Origin: Sulfobacillus sp.
Lineage (GTDB): Bacteria > Bacillota > Sulfobacillia > Sulfobacillales > Sulfobacillaceae
DNA: 64,000 nucleotides
Assembly (NCBI GenBank): GCA_027309085.1
Contig: DAIDDL010000003.1
Span: 109,174-173,173, forward strand
Reading direction: 5' to 3'
The notes under the pieces are model-generated. The model made no database searches. It was not told the DNA's origin and saw only the letters and a program-made list of their open reading frames with translations. The position numbers and the translations under genes were made by a program. Shown here piece by piece: positions 53,444 through 62,700 of the stretch; position 1 is the stretch's first letter, and every line of letters begins with the position of its first letter.

Positions 53444-54763
53444 TTACGGAGTTTTTTCCATCTGCTTAGCTTCCCCTGCGAGCTTATCTAATCCTGCCTG
53501 CACCGTGGAGTGCCCCTCAACAACAGATTGAATTGTTGTGGCAGCGTCCGTGCTAAATTGGGGGTACCATACTGGTGTTCCGTGGGGAAACAACGGCGAT
53601 ACAGTCGGCTCGATTTGCTCAATTTGTTTTCCTCCGAGCAGTTGATGAGTCGCCACAAGTTGGTTCAGAGCGGTGGTTTGGGAAGGAAGATTCCCCATGT
53701 TGGGATCTTTATAGGATACCAACAATTGTGGAGCTTGCATCCACCAATTGATGAACATTGCGGATGCGCCCTTATTCGTTGATAACTTCGGAATACCTAA
53801 TCCTTCGGGAAGACCGAACGTACCGGTACGATGTCCGTCGTGACCTGGTAATGGAATGATTAACAAGTCATCCTTATAAACCTTAGATGTCTGAGAGCTT
53901 TTAAAACTACTCATAAACAGCGGACCTGATGTTAACGCAATAGCAATTTGTCCTGCGCCAAATAAATTTTGAACCTGAAGGTTATGAAGAGAAACAACGC
54001 CTGGTGGGATTAGGCCATCCTGGTATAATTGCCTTTCAAACGACAATGCTTGATATCCTGGGGATGTTGGTTGTGTAAATTCCGGAGTGCCTTTGGCGTT
54101 GAATAACGATCCGCCGGCTGACTTGACCAGTGCGAACCAATTTGTGGAATTACTCTCCCCAATGGACAGGGGAAATCCTATAGGGTATTGTACGATGCCC
54201 TTGTTCTTAAGCGTCTGCGCATCGTGCAGCAATTGCCCCCAAGTTTTCGGAATAGATGTAATGCCAGCCTTATGAAAATCCGTGAGATTAATGGTCGTTT
54301 CTTTAAAGCCAAAATTGTAGGGCATCGCGATAAGTTGGTTATTGATGGTAAATATGTTGCGGTTAATGGCATGCTTCAATAAGCTCGGGGCAATATAGTT
54401 GTTGAGCGGTGTGTACCATCCCGCCTGAGAAAATTGTCCGACCCACGACCAGTCGACTTCGCCGACATTATATGGAGCAATATGCGCGGCCTCAGCCGTG
54501 ACCACTTTATCATGAATGTCCGCCCACGCCAGAATTTGTAGGTTGACGTGAATCCCTGTTTCCTTGGTGAATTTAGCCAACTGCGATTTGGGCATGTTTC
54601 CCCAAGGGGGTAACATGACGGTAATCGTGGTGCCAGCATACTCTTGATTGATAGTTCCAGCCTTGTATGCTGGTGCTGCAGCAGAAGTTGCGCCACACCC
54701 ACTCAGCGCCGCCGTGATAGTCGTACCTGCTATTATGAATAATAAAGCTCGGCCGCTTGGCAT
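53444..54763 (-). CDS. CUT1 sugar-binding lipoprotein
   Basis: A 439-residue solute-binding protein (bacterial SBP family 1). The lipoprotein signal is LLFIIAGTTITAALSGCG with the modified Cys about 23. Typical stretches include ITVMLPPWGNMPKSQLAKFTKETGIHV, DWSWVGQFSQAGWYTPL and IALTSGPLFMSSFK. The ATG at 54763 has AAGGAGG 7 bases upstream; the frame is open for 14 more codons without function. No ATPase gene accompanies this importer, as in systems served by a shared MsmK-type ATPase encoded elsewhere. Confidence 0.92.
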   Translation of the reverse strand: MPSGRALLFIIAGTTITAALSGCGATSAAAPAYKAGTINQEYAGTTITVMLPPWGNMPKSQLAKFTKETGIHVNLQILAWADIHDKVVTAEAAHIAPYNVGEVDWSWVGQFSQAGWYTPLNNYIAPSLLKHAINRNIFTINNQLIAMPYNFGFKETTINLTDFHKAGITSIPKTWGQLLHDAQTLKNKGIVQYPIGFPLSIGESNSTNWFALVKSAGGSLFNAKGTPEFTQPTSPGYQALSFERQLYQDGLIPPGVVSLHNLQVQNLFGAGQIAIALTSGPLFMSSFKSSQTSKVYKDDLLIIPLPGHDGHRTGTFGLPEGLGIPKLSTNKGASAMFINWWMQAPQLLVSYKDPNMGNLPSQTTALNQLVATHQLLGGKQIEQIEPTVSPLFPHGTPVWYPQFSTDAATTIQSVVEGHSTVQAGLDKLAGEAKQMEKTP

Positions 54764-54855
54764 ATTCACGCCTCCTTGATTTGTTTTAGACGAAACACTA
54801 TTCAACTTGATCGTTTTACTGCACTAACTATAAAGAATTGCGACGAAATTTACAA

Positions 54856-55683
54856 TCACTTGCGCAAATTTTCATTCAATGTCACGAGGGTTTTTTCCAC
54901 ATGCTCTTTAAGTGCCATGGAAGTGGCTTCAAGCGCGCGGCGCGGTTTAACTCCAGGCACTTGGTTGAGGGATTCCCACCAAATTCTTCGTAATTCGGTA
55001 CCCATATTAATTTTTGTAATACCCTCTCGAATGAATTGTTGTAAGACGGACGTGGAGAGGCGGCTGGCCCCATGGAGTACCAGAGGAACCTGCACAGCTT
55101 CGTGAATATCCCGAACGCGGTCAAACCGTAAATCGTCTGCTTGCTTGGCATATCCATGGCGAGTGCCTACGGCAATGGCCAATGCGTGAATGGCGGTATC
55201 CGAGACAAAAGTTACTGCTTCCTCTACGGTTGAGATGACATCCACGACTTGCGGTTCGCCGTCACGGCCCACATGGCCAATCTCTGCTTCTACAAACGCG
55301 CTATACTGTCTTGCTAATTCTTTTACTTTCACGGTACCTTCAACATTGGCTCGATACGACAATGCCGACCCATCAAACATAACCGAGGTAAATCCCAAAT
55401 CCAACGCTCGTTCGATATCTTCATACCGCACTGCATGATCCAGATGCAAAGCGGTGGGCACAGCGACCTCATTCGCCAAGCGGGTCAACAAATCAGAAAA
55501 TATAGCCCATCCCCAAATATCCAAGGTTTTCGTCGTGACTTGAATATAGGATGGAATACCCGTCTGCTCGATTGCCCGGATAACGCCTTGAGCCATCTCA
55601 AATGAATCTATATTGAAGGCACAGACTGGATGATGGGTGTCGAATGCTTCATGCATAAACTGAAAGGGGGTTACAACGCTCAT
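54856..55683 (-). CDS. Class II ketose-bisphosphate aldolase (GatY/KbaY/FbaA family)
   Basis: A 275-residue zinc aldolase. Metal ligands and catalytic residues are visible: ALHLDHA (Asp82, His83), FVEAEIGHVG, a His/Gly region LAIAVGTRHGYAKQ and PLVLHGASRLSTS; GITKINMGTELR ends the phosphate site. It cleaves tagatose- or fructose-1,6-bisphosphate, or a close analogue, to two triose phosphates. Its start touches the stop of the PfkB kinase gene, so the kinase product is its probable substrate. Confidence 0.9.
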   Translation of the reverse strand: MSVVTPFQFMHEAFDTHHPVCAFNIDSFEMAQGVIRAIEQTGIPSYIQVTTKTLDIWGWAIFSDLLTRLANEVAVPTALHLDHAVRYEDIERALDLGFTSVMFDGSALSYRANVEGTVKVKELARQYSAFVEAEIGHVGRDGEPQVVDVISTVEEAVTFVSDTAIHALAIAVGTRHGYAKQADDLRFDRVRDIHEAVQVPLVLHGASRLSTSVLQQFIREGITKINMGTELRRIWWESLNQVPGVKPRRALEATSMALKEHVEKTLVTLNENLRK

Positions 55684-56571
55684 TTATTGTTCCTCCTGGA
55701 TTATGACTTGTGCATATAAATGTGGAACGGCTTGCAAATCGATATCTGCCACCGCGGGGGACAAAACGCTGGCGGTCCCTACGGCGACTGCAAAACGGAT
55801 TGCGTCTCTATATGAGCGACCCTGATTTAGACTCGAGACTATCCCCCCCAGAAACGCATCTCCAGCCCCCACAGAGTTCACCACCGATACCACAGGAGCC
55901 ACAAATTTGAGGGTAGATAAGGATTCAGGGCTGTGCCATAACGCTCCCCCGGCCCCCAGCGTGGTGATGATATGTGAGGCATGCTGCGGTACGTGTTGGA
56001 TCTCTTTGTATTCATCGAAGTTGGGCACAACGACGGTAGGCGATGCTCTCAGTGCGTATTCGAGGGGTGGCCCCGATGTATCGACAATTATCCCTCGGAC
56101 CTTTTGTTGTAAACAAGTAATCCACGTTTGGTAAGTATCGTCAGGCCAATCGACCGGAAGACTACCGGATAGCGTGACCCAGTCATGGGAACTAACACGG
56201 TCACAAAGACTATGCAACAACTTGGAGCCGACTTCAGTAGAAATGAACGGCCCAGCTTCGCGGATTTCAGAAAGGCCATTAGGCGCAAGAATCGTGATAC
56301 AACGCCGCGTTTCATCCAGACAAGGCTCCCACACAAGAGGAAGACCTTGTTCGCTCAATAGGTGCCGTACCTGCGCACCGGTAAATGCCCCATAAATTCC
56401 GACTGCAGTCACCTCGTGTCCTAGCGTGGCGATGACCCGCGCGGCATTATTGCCTTTACCTCCAGCACGATCCCATACACTGCGCACACGATGAATCGCT
56501 CCTGGAGTGAAATTGTCCGTTAAGTCGTAGGTAATGTCTAATGAGGGGTTTAACGTGACACACCAAATCAT
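55684..56571 (-). CDS. PfkB sugar kinase, 1-phosphofructokinase/tagatose-6-phosphate kinase type
   Basis: A 295-residue PfkB kinase of the LacC/FruK branch: IWCVTLNPSLDITYDL, the substrate motif AGGKGNNAARVIATLG, LSGSLPVDWPDDTYQ and the catalytic NSVGAGDAFLGGIV. It would phosphorylate a ketose phosphate to the bisphosphate used by the next gene's aldolase. ATG 56571 is chosen from GGAGG just upstream; the upstream extension overlaps the regulator gene and lacks homology. Confidence 0.9.
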   Translation of the reverse strand: MIWCVTLNPSLDITYDLTDNFTPGAIHRVRSVWDRAGGKGNNAARVIATLGHEVTAVGIYGAFTGAQVRHLLSEQGLPLVWEPCLDETRRCITILAPNGLSEIREAGPFISTEVGSKLLHSLCDRVSSHDWVTLSGSLPVDWPDDTYQTWITCLQQKVRGIIVDTSGPPLEYALRASPTVVVPNFDEYKEIQHVPQHASHIITTLGAGGALWHSPESLSTLKFVAPVVSVVNSVGAGDAFLGGIVSSLNQGRSYRDAIRFAVAVGTASVLSPAVADIDLQAVPHLYAQVIIQEEQ

Positions 56572-56585
56572 AGCGCCCTCCGTCT

Positions 56586-57428
56586 CTAAAGTACTGTGGG
56601 GCCGGACATAGATAAACCGCCTGCGGGAATATTCCATAATCCGGTGGCGTTCTCTACCTCCATGATGGATGATATTCCCCATGCACGAAGCAGTCTACTC
56701 GCGCTGCCATCTGTTGCAATGATATTAACCATGTTCCACGACAGCATGCGAAACAGCGCAGTATGGCCGACTTTGGTGGAGTCGACAGCTAAAAGCACGT
56801 TATCGGCACGCTCTGCAAACATTCGTCCCACAGCGGCTTCTTGTTCTGTCGTAGTGGTCACACCAAAATTATGGTCCACACCATTGGCACCAAGAAGAGC
56901 CCAATCCAAATGTAAGTCGTTAAGAGAACTCAAAGCGACAGACCCCGTCGTTTCATAGTTTTGAGGCCGTAATTCACCGCCAATCACCACGACAGGCAGT
57001 CCTCCATCGCTAAGCAAAAATGCGATATTCACGGCGTTGGTTACCACGGTAACAGATCTTTTCAATTCCACCAGCTTTTCCGCGATTGTCGTAGTCGTTG
57101 TGCCACCGTTCAATCCCACGACCGAATGGTCAGGAAGCCACCGAGCTACCACATCTGCAATGGCTTCTTTTTCCATTCGGTTAGACATTGACTTTTCGTG
57201 AAAAGCTCGTTCAGTAACCATGTCCTCTAGGGCAACTGCTCCATGAAATCTCCGTAAATATCCGTGCGACTCTAGCTCCTGAACATCTCTACGTATCGTC
57301 GCCAACGAGCATTTAAAAGAATTAGCAAGCTCGGCAATTGACAACGTTCCCCGTGCTTTAAGAGCATCGAGTAACTTTTCTTGCCGTTGATTAATGCCAC
57401 TTTTTGAATGACTAACAGCCTCACTCAT
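56586..57428 (-). CDS. DeoR-family transcriptional regulator
   Basis: A 280-residue DeoR/GlpR-type repressor: N-terminal helix-turn-helix RQEKLLDALKARGTLSIAEL and SLATIRRDVQELESHGYLRRFHGA, then a sugar-phosphate-sensing domain (VGLNGGTTTTTIAEKL; VLLAVDSTKVGHTALFRML). Effectors of this family are phosphorylated sugars, which fits the kinase, isomerase and aldolase genes around it. It overlaps the SIS gene by 8 bases (ATGAGTGA). Confidence 0.92.
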   Translation of the reverse strand: MSEAVSHSKSGINQRQEKLLDALKARGTLSIAELANSFKCSLATIRRDVQELESHGYLRRFHGAVALEDMVTERAFHEKSMSNRMEKEAIADVVARWLPDHSVVGLNGGTTTTTIAEKLVELKRSVTVVTNAVNIAFLLSDGGLPVVVIGGELRPQNYETTGSVALSSLNDLHLDWALLGANGVDHNFGVTTTTEQEAAVGRMFAERADNVLLAVDSTKVGHTALFRMLSWNMVNIIATDGSASRLLRAWGISSIMEVENATGLWNIPAGGLSMSGPTVL

Positions 57429-58461
57429 GATTCAACACCACAACCGGAGTTAAGTTTTTCGGAGCATCGGGATTTTCTCCCATCAGACGCGCCATGTGCC
57501 ACGCCAGAATCTGCAAAGGAAGCACCGCCAGCGGACCTGCGTCCTCGTCAGGAATGTTGTTTGGGAGCTCCAGCCGCGAGGACTCGTCTATATCGAGTTC
57601 TCCAAACCAATCTTCGCGTGCGACAACTGTAATATGTTTGGTACGCTGGAGAAGATCCTTGTAGAGGGGATGCTCATATTGCACACGGTCTCGTTGTCCC
57701 AACAAAAAGATAGCATCCGTATTCTCTAGAGAACCCCATGGGCCATGCCGAAATTCTAAAGGATTAAAAGCCAAGGCAACAGCTCCTGCCATTTCTTGTA
57801 ACTTAAGAACGCCCTCCTCAGCGATTCCTTGCCGCAATCCGCCTCCCAAGACGTATACCCTTCGGGGAACATTTCTCAAGAGTAAAGGGATGAGTAAATT
57901 TGCCTGTTCTAAAACCGGGTGCGCAGCATCGGCAAGTATTACAGACGAGCATTGAGAGCGATGGGCAACCATATCTATTGATGATTGTAATAGGACAAGC
58001 ATGCTTGTAAATGACCGAATCATCACCACAGTATCTTCGTCTCCATCATCTGACACAAGCACTTGGTTCGCCAAATTGGCCAGTGGTGTAGAGTGATGAC
58101 AGGTTACAGCAACAATCGGAATATGATAATCTTTTGCCTTTTGCGCCGCTAAAATCGCCTCGCTAGTTGTTCCAGAACGAGAAATAACAATCAATGTGAC
58201 GGGGTGATTCAACCATATCTCGGGGTCCAAAATTATTTCTGCTGTCGGCAAGGCTACAGCGGGAATGCCATTCTTTAAAGCTTTCGCACACGCAACTTGA
58301 GCTAAATAGAATGAGGTTCCGCTCCCAATAAAAATATACGGTCCCGCATGCTGAAAAGGCTTAACGGTTGATGATAACGATCTCCATGCCATTGCCTGGT
58401 TCTGTATGACATCAAAAACATATTGTCCTTTAGACAAAGATTCCACCTCCATGTCTAGCAT
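57421..58461 (-). CDS. SIS-domain sugar isomerase/deaminase (AgaS-like)
   Basis: A 346-residue protein with two SIS (sugar isomerase) domains, like AgaS and the isomerase half of glucosamine-6-phosphate synthase. IFIGSGTSFYLAQVACAKALK and LIVISRSGTTSEAILAAQKAK bind the sugar phosphate; VYVLGGGLRQGIAEEGVLKLQEMAG and NPLEFRHGPW lie in the second domain. AgaS converts galactosamine-6-phosphate to tagatose-6-phosphate, which would feed the PfkB and aldolase enzymes here; an aldose-ketose phosphate isomerase is equally possible. Confidence 0.85.
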   Translation of the reverse strand: MLDMEVESLSKGQYVFDVIQNQAMAWRSLSSTVKPFQHAGPYIFIGSGTSFYLAQVACAKALKNGIPAVALPTAEIILDPEIWLNHPVTLIVISRSGTTSEAILAAQKAKDYHIPIVAVTCHHSTPLANLANQVLVSDDGDEDTVVMIRSFTSMLVLLQSSIDMVAHRSQCSSVILADAAHPVLEQANLLIPLLLRNVPRRVYVLGGGLRQGIAEEGVLKLQEMAGAVALAFNPLEFRHGPWGSLENTDAIFLLGQRDRVQYEHPLYKDLLQRTKHITVVAREDWFGELDIDESSRLELPNNIPDEDAGPLAVLPLQILAWHMARLMGENPDAPKNLTPVVVLNHE

Positions 58462-58524
58462 AATGATCTTTAACTCAAATCATACACTACCACGTTCGGA
58501 TTGATACAAAAAGTTCGGAAAAAT

Positions 58525-58571
58525 TTTGTTTATGAGTGAAAAAAATCACGCAGTGGAGTATATTTGTTTAT
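58525..58571. promoter_or_regulatory. Direct repeats in the divergent sugar-operon promoter region
   Basis: TTTGTTTAT occurs at 58525 and 58563, 38 bases apart, between the divergent SIS and FGGY genes. GTTCGG is also repeated at about 58495 and 58513. Such spaced direct repeats are usual for DeoR-type repressors; assignment is positional. Confidence 0.4.
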
Positions 58572-58611
58572 ATCAAGGCAATGGAACCACTCCAGGAGGA
58601 GGATGACGTCC

Positions 58612-60162
58612 ATGAATAATCACATTGCACTCATTGGCATGGATGTCGGAAATACAAACCTTAAAGCCGTCGCTTTTAATACCAACGGCCAGGTACTTGT
58701 CAGCCGAAGCCGCCCCACACTGATCACAAAACGCGCGAAAATATACGTGAGAAATCGGGTGTGGAACGACTTAATGGATCCTCAGTTGCTATGGGAGGAA
58801 ATCCAAGAACTGTTGACAGATCTAGTAACCCAACTGGGAAAAGTTGAAGTCGGTGGGCTGGCGGTGACAGGGATGGGAGGACCAACGGTAGCGCTCAATG
58901 AACAATTTCGTCCCGTGTACCCTATTATTAGTCCTTGGCCCATCGATGAGGCGGACACGCCATTGGCATCCGCGGGCGACGCCTTCCTATATCAGACAAC
59001 GGGATATCATCTTCACAATAGCCCCCTTACGACCCTTTCGTGGCTTGTTCGTCATGATTCTCAACGTTTCTCTCGTACGTCACTCATTTTGTCTGTAGAG
59101 AGCTACATTTCCTTTCGGCTAACGGGGCGGGTTTTGGGAGAGCCCTCCACCGCTAGTGGATCTGGTGCATGGGACCAACATCGGAGGCAATGGGCAGACG
59201 ATATCATTAATTTGGCGGGCATCGCGAGGAATGTCTTTCCTCCCATTGCCGAACCAGGAACCCCTATAGGTTTCCTTTCCCCACAAGTGGCGCGGACAAC
59301 AGGACTGCCGGAAAAAACGCTGGTAGTTATGGGCGGACACGACTATCTTTGCGCTGCAACGGCGTTGGGCGTTACTAAGCCTGGAAAAATTCTGAATGTG
59401 CTCGGAACCTATGAAATCATTGCGAGCCCTCATCCGCAAGAACAGCTAGTGTATCCTTCACCGGTGGATTTGATTGATGATACACACGTATACCCTGGCA
59501 TGCGTTGCTTGATGTTCCAAATGATTGGAGCCGGCCATCTTGAATGGTTAAAACGGTTATTAACCGGCGTGATTGCGGACGACAGCGCGAGGAACCTTCA
59601 ATGGGAAGCCCTTCAACACAAAGCTGCAATGCTCAAGGAAGAAGATATGGAGAATCTTGTCTTCGCGCCGTTTCTTTTCGGAAGGTTTTTTCCCGATCGG
59701 TGTATTTACCCTCATGGAGCATTTATTGGCTTATCTGATCGGCACAATCCTGAACATCTTTACCGAGCCGTGATTGACGCACTGAGTTATATGAGTATGG
59801 AAGCCTTTCATGTACTCAAAGGGGTCATCGGAGCAGAACCCTCGGAAATTCTTGTGACAGGTGGTGGGGTACGCAATATACTGTGGTTGCAGCGTAAAGC
59901 GGACTTTCTGCAAACCTCTTTGATTGTACCAGATATTCCTGATGCAAGCGCATTGGGGGCGGCCTTATTGGCGGGGATCGGAAATAAAATTTACAACAGT
60001 CTAGATGACGGCATAAACGCGATTAGGGTCAACAAATCAGTCATTGAACCCCGCGGCCCCATCAGTGACCAATATCGCGAATTGTTTTTAGGATGGAACG
60101 AGATTATACCAAGAAAGTGTGCTCATTTTCAGCCGATGATGGTGAGCCATGAGGATATCTGA
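58612..60162 (+). CDS. FGGY-family carbohydrate kinase
   Basis: A 516-residue FGGY kinase: N-terminal phosphate-binding IGMDVGNTNLKAVAFN, GGLAVTGMGGPTVAL, the middle VMGGHDYLCAATALG (catalytic Asp region) and a C-terminal adenosine motif EILVTGGGVRNILWLQRKADFL. The N-terminal motif (GNTNLK rather than GTTSxK) sets it apart from xylulokinase and glycerol kinase, so the substrate is open. ATG 58612 lies 9 bases after AGGAGG; ATG 58603 is an alternative. It leads the operon divergent from the SIS gene. Confidence 0.88.
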   Translation: MNNHIALIGMDVGNTNLKAVAFNTNGQVLVSRSRPTLITKRAKIYVRNRVWNDLMDPQLLWEEIQELLTDLVTQLGKVEVGGLAVTGMGGPTVALNEQFRPVYPIISPWPIDEADTPLASAGDAFLYQTTGYHLHNSPLTTLSWLVRHDSQRFSRTSLILSVESYISFRLTGRVLGEPSTASGSGAWDQHRRQWADDIINLAGIARNVFPPIAEPGTPIGFLSPQVARTTGLPEKTLVVMGGHDYLCAATALGVTKPGKILNVLGTYEIIASPHPQEQLVYPSPVDLIDDTHVYPGMRCLMFQMIGAGHLEWLKRLLTGVIADDSARNLQWEALQHKAAMLKEEDMENLVFAPFLFGRFFPDRCIYPHGAFIGLSDRHNPEHLYRAVIDALSYMSMEAFHVLKGVIGAEPSEILVTGGGVRNILWLQRKADFLQTSLIVPDIPDASALGAALLAGIGNKIYNSLDDGINAIRVNKSVIEPRGPISDQYRELFLGWNEIIPRKCAHFQPMMVSHEDI

Positions 60163-60195
60163 GCAATTACTTTCAAATCATTGGGAGGCGGCACA

Positions 60196-61473
60196 ATGGA
60201 ACGGCAATCCGTGAAAATAGGTGTCATTGGCGGAGGAAGTGTTTTCACTCCGGAATTAATCGACCTGTTGGCAAAATCATTCCGTATCATGCCCATCAAA
60301 GAGTTAGTGTTAATGGATATCAATGAACCACGTGTGAAAATTCTCCAAAAGATCTCGGAAAGACTAGTAAAAAGAGCGGGAGTTAATTTCCCGGTCCGCA
60401 TCACAACCTCTTATCGTGATGCAATTAATCAGGCGGACTTTGTGTTAATCCAATTGCGGGCAGGAGACCAAAAAGGGCGGATTACGGACGAAAAAGTTGG
60501 CCTTAAATACCACATTCCGTTCGTGGAAACCGTATCCGTCTGTGGACTGGGAACCTTTTTGCGCAGTATCAAAATTTATGAAGAGATTGCGGCCCTGATT
60601 AAAGAGTGCGCACCCAACGCTTATGTCATGAATTTCGCAAACCCTGCCGGCCCTCTCACTGAATATCTCCTAAGGCTTGGGATTACAAAAGCCATGGGCG
60701 TATGCAATGTTCCCGTGATTTTAGCAAAATCGATGTCCACCATGTTTCATGTCCCCGAAGAGGCTTTTTATATGCAAACCCGCGGCCTTAACCATTTAAC
60801 CGTTACCGATGCGATATATTTAAATGGGGAAAATGTTCTTAATGAGGTGTTGAACCGAGCTGTTTCAGACAAATTCCCGTTTCCATTCACGGAGGATGTC
60901 TTGCATGCCTTCCCTGCCATCTTCAATCCGTACGTTCAGTATTATTGGCACGGCGAGAAAATTTTGGAGAAGTTGCTTCATAGTAGTCAAACCCGCGGTG
61001 AAGAAGTCGTCGAGATAGAAAAACAACTTCTCGCACTTTATGATAACCCACAAACAGATACGGTCCCGGACTTGTTGACCTCTCGCGGAGGATCTGGGTA
61101 TTCACTTGTCGTTGCCCATCTTATGTTAAGCTTTTACCGAAATGATGACGTGATTCACTACATCAACATCCGCAATAATGGACTGCTTAAAGAACTACCG
61201 GACGCGACTGCGGTAGAGGTTCCCGTACTTATTAAAGAAAAGCAAATCCTCCCCATTGAGACGGGGCCGTTACCTCATTACGCCGCACCATTAATCCAGA
61301 CCATGGCTGAGTACTATCGATTGATGCTGGATGGTGCGGAACAACGGAGTATCAAAGCTCTTCGTCAGGCATTATTAATCCACCCATTGTTTCCCGATGC
61401 AGATGTGTCTGAAAATGTTATAGGAGATCTCATGGCCATTAACCGAGATTTCCTTCCCGACGATTTTTCGTAA
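60196..61473 (+). CDS. Glycoside hydrolase family 4 (NAD/Mn-dependent)
   Basis: A 425-residue GH4 enzyme. It has the NAD-binding GVIGGGSVFTPELIDLL, the sugar region VLIQLRAGDQKGRITDE, ANPAGPLTEYLL, the metal cysteine in GVCNVP (about Cys170) and His in RGLNHL (about His200). Family members cleave 6-phospho-alpha/beta-glucosides or free alpha-galactosides/glucosides by an oxidation-elimination mechanism; the general form is closest to 6-phospho-beta-glucosidases. Since the cognate importer is an ABC and not a PTS system, the phosphate, if needed, must come from a kinase such as the FGGY protein upstream. GGGAGG precedes ATG 60196. Confidence 0.92.
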   Translation: MERQSVKIGVIGGGSVFTPELIDLLAKSFRIMPIKELVLMDINEPRVKILQKISERLVKRAGVNFPVRITTSYRDAINQADFVLIQLRAGDQKGRITDEKVGLKYHIPFVETVSVCGLGTFLRSIKIYEEIAALIKECAPNAYVMNFANPAGPLTEYLLRLGITKAMGVCNVPVILAKSMSTMFHVPEEAFYMQTRGLNHLTVTDAIYLNGENVLNEVLNRAVSDKFPFPFTEDVLHAFPAIFNPYVQYYWHGEKILEKLLHSSQTRGEEVVEIEKQLLALYDNPQTDTVPDLLTSRGGSGYSLVVAHLMLSFYRNDDVIHYINIRNNGLLKELPDATAVEVPVLIKEKQILPIETGPLPHYAAPLIQTMAEYYRLMLDGAEQRSIKALRQALLIHPLFPDADVSENVIGDLMAINRDFLPDDFS

Positions 61474-61572
61474 CGTTGGGACATGATTAATGGGCTTAGT
61501 AAACCATATCCAAGAGTTATAGGTGTTCTAGTGGGAAGCGAGTAGAGGACTTGTAAGAAAGGAAGGAACGCG

Positions 61573-62124
61573 TTGGACACTGGTGCGAAATTTGACTGGA
61601 CCGAACCCATTTATGATGGGAGACGACGAGGCACTTTTATTATTTCCACGTCTGACGGAACAAAAAGCCATATGCACAATGGATGCTGGGTAAGTCCTGT
61701 ATCCCACAAACCTCCTCGGATGGGGTTCTCGATGGCTAAGGAGATGGAGGGAGCTCTTATCGTTCAAAAAGGACGTCGGTTCGGTTTATCTCTGTTGGCA
61801 ATCGACCAATATGATCTACTGGTGAGTTTTCTTCAGGGGGCACAAACACCTGCATTACTTGGTGAGCAATCTATAATTTATGGAAACAAAACGGGTGTGC
61901 CTTTATGGGATGGGGCCAAAGCTCATTTTGAGTGCTGGCTAGACGATTTAATCGACTTGGGAGATTTTTATTGGATGATAGGAAGAACGGTCAGTGCAGT
62001 AACGTTGCGAAAAACCCCAGATTTACTCGTCAATGACATTGGGAACATATCCAAAGTCAAAATGCCTTTTCGTGGGTATGGCGATGTTCGAGAGCTTCCT
62101 CTGCAGCCCATGGAAGAACCTTAA
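61573..62124 (+). CDS. Flavin-reductase-like FMN-binding split-barrel protein
   Basis: A 183-residue protein resembling the flavin reductase domain family: IISTSDGTKSHMHNGCWVSPVSHKPPRMGFSM (strands and FMN phosphate region), LSLLAIDQYDL, and WLDDLIDLGDFYWMIGRTVSA. These proteins supply reduced flavin to monooxygenases or bind FMN. Here no oxygenase is adjacent; an oxidoreductive step on the sugar or a service role for a remote oxygenase are both possible. TTG start with GGAAGGA upstream; 99 bp after the GH4 gene. Confidence 0.75.
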   Translation: MDTGAKFDWTEPIYDGRRRGTFIISTSDGTKSHMHNGCWVSPVSHKPPRMGFSMAKEMEGALIVQKGRRFGLSLLAIDQYDLLVSFLQGAQTPALLGEQSIIYGNKTGVPLWDGAKAHFECWLDDLIDLGDFYWMIGRTVSAVTLRKTPDLLVNDIGNISKVKMPFRGYGDVRELPLQPMEEP

Positions 62125-62490
62125 TCAAACTCGGAGGATGGCCATTTCGTGTTGGTGATCGCTTCAACTAAACGGCCGGGCAAAAGAGGACCAATGAGAG
62201 CCGAGTGGCCGAGTTAATAAGGTGGATCACGTTGTCAAGACATTAGTTTTGAAGATTCAAGAGAGGGGCGATGGAACCATACCCGGAGTCATTCGGGGGA
62301 AATGATGATGAGTGAGTGTGCCACTGGGCCAGCAAAGCTCTCGGGGCGATCCGGAATCACTCTGCAGGCGGTAGATCTCGGCGGGTGTGTGCGTTGAGGT
62401 CCTAAGATTGTCACTGCCTTCGGTTGAGCACGTGGGGCAGATTCGAGACATGGTCCCTTCCCCGATCCCAATGGGACCCAGCGGCTTGCG
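62125..62490. other. Intergenic region, about 365 bp
   Basis: No gene recognised; marks the border between the sugar operon and mobile DNA. Confidence 0.4.
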
Positions 62491-62700
62491 CGGCCGAGCA
62501 TGGAGGAAAATGGCCCATGAGCGCATTCCCAATACCACCCCGAACAAAAACTGTTACATCGAATCTTGGCATAGCGTGCTCGAAGGGGAATGCTGGTGCA
62601 ATCAGACGTTTGCCACATTTATGGAGGCCTACGCGGATTATTGCCGACTGCTCCGCTTCTACAACGAGTGGCGGATGCATGGTGCACGATTGGTCCGCCG
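62491..62700 (+). pseudogene. IS3-family transposase C-terminal fragment
   Basis: About 60 codons survive: HERIPNTTPNKNCYIESWHS (catalytic Glu), EGECWCNQTFATFMEAYADY and LRFYNEWRMHGA, the end of an IS3 OrfB integrase domain. The rest is missing. It is not the same copy as the one at 47.84-48.56 kb. Confidence 0.75.

Noticed and set aside
54856..61473. Sulfoquinovose (sulfo-glycolytic) pathway
   Set aside because: Isomerase, kinase and aldolase types are superficially suggestive, but no sulfoquinovosidase, sulfonate exporter or sulfolactaldehyde enzyme is present and the aldolase is class II.
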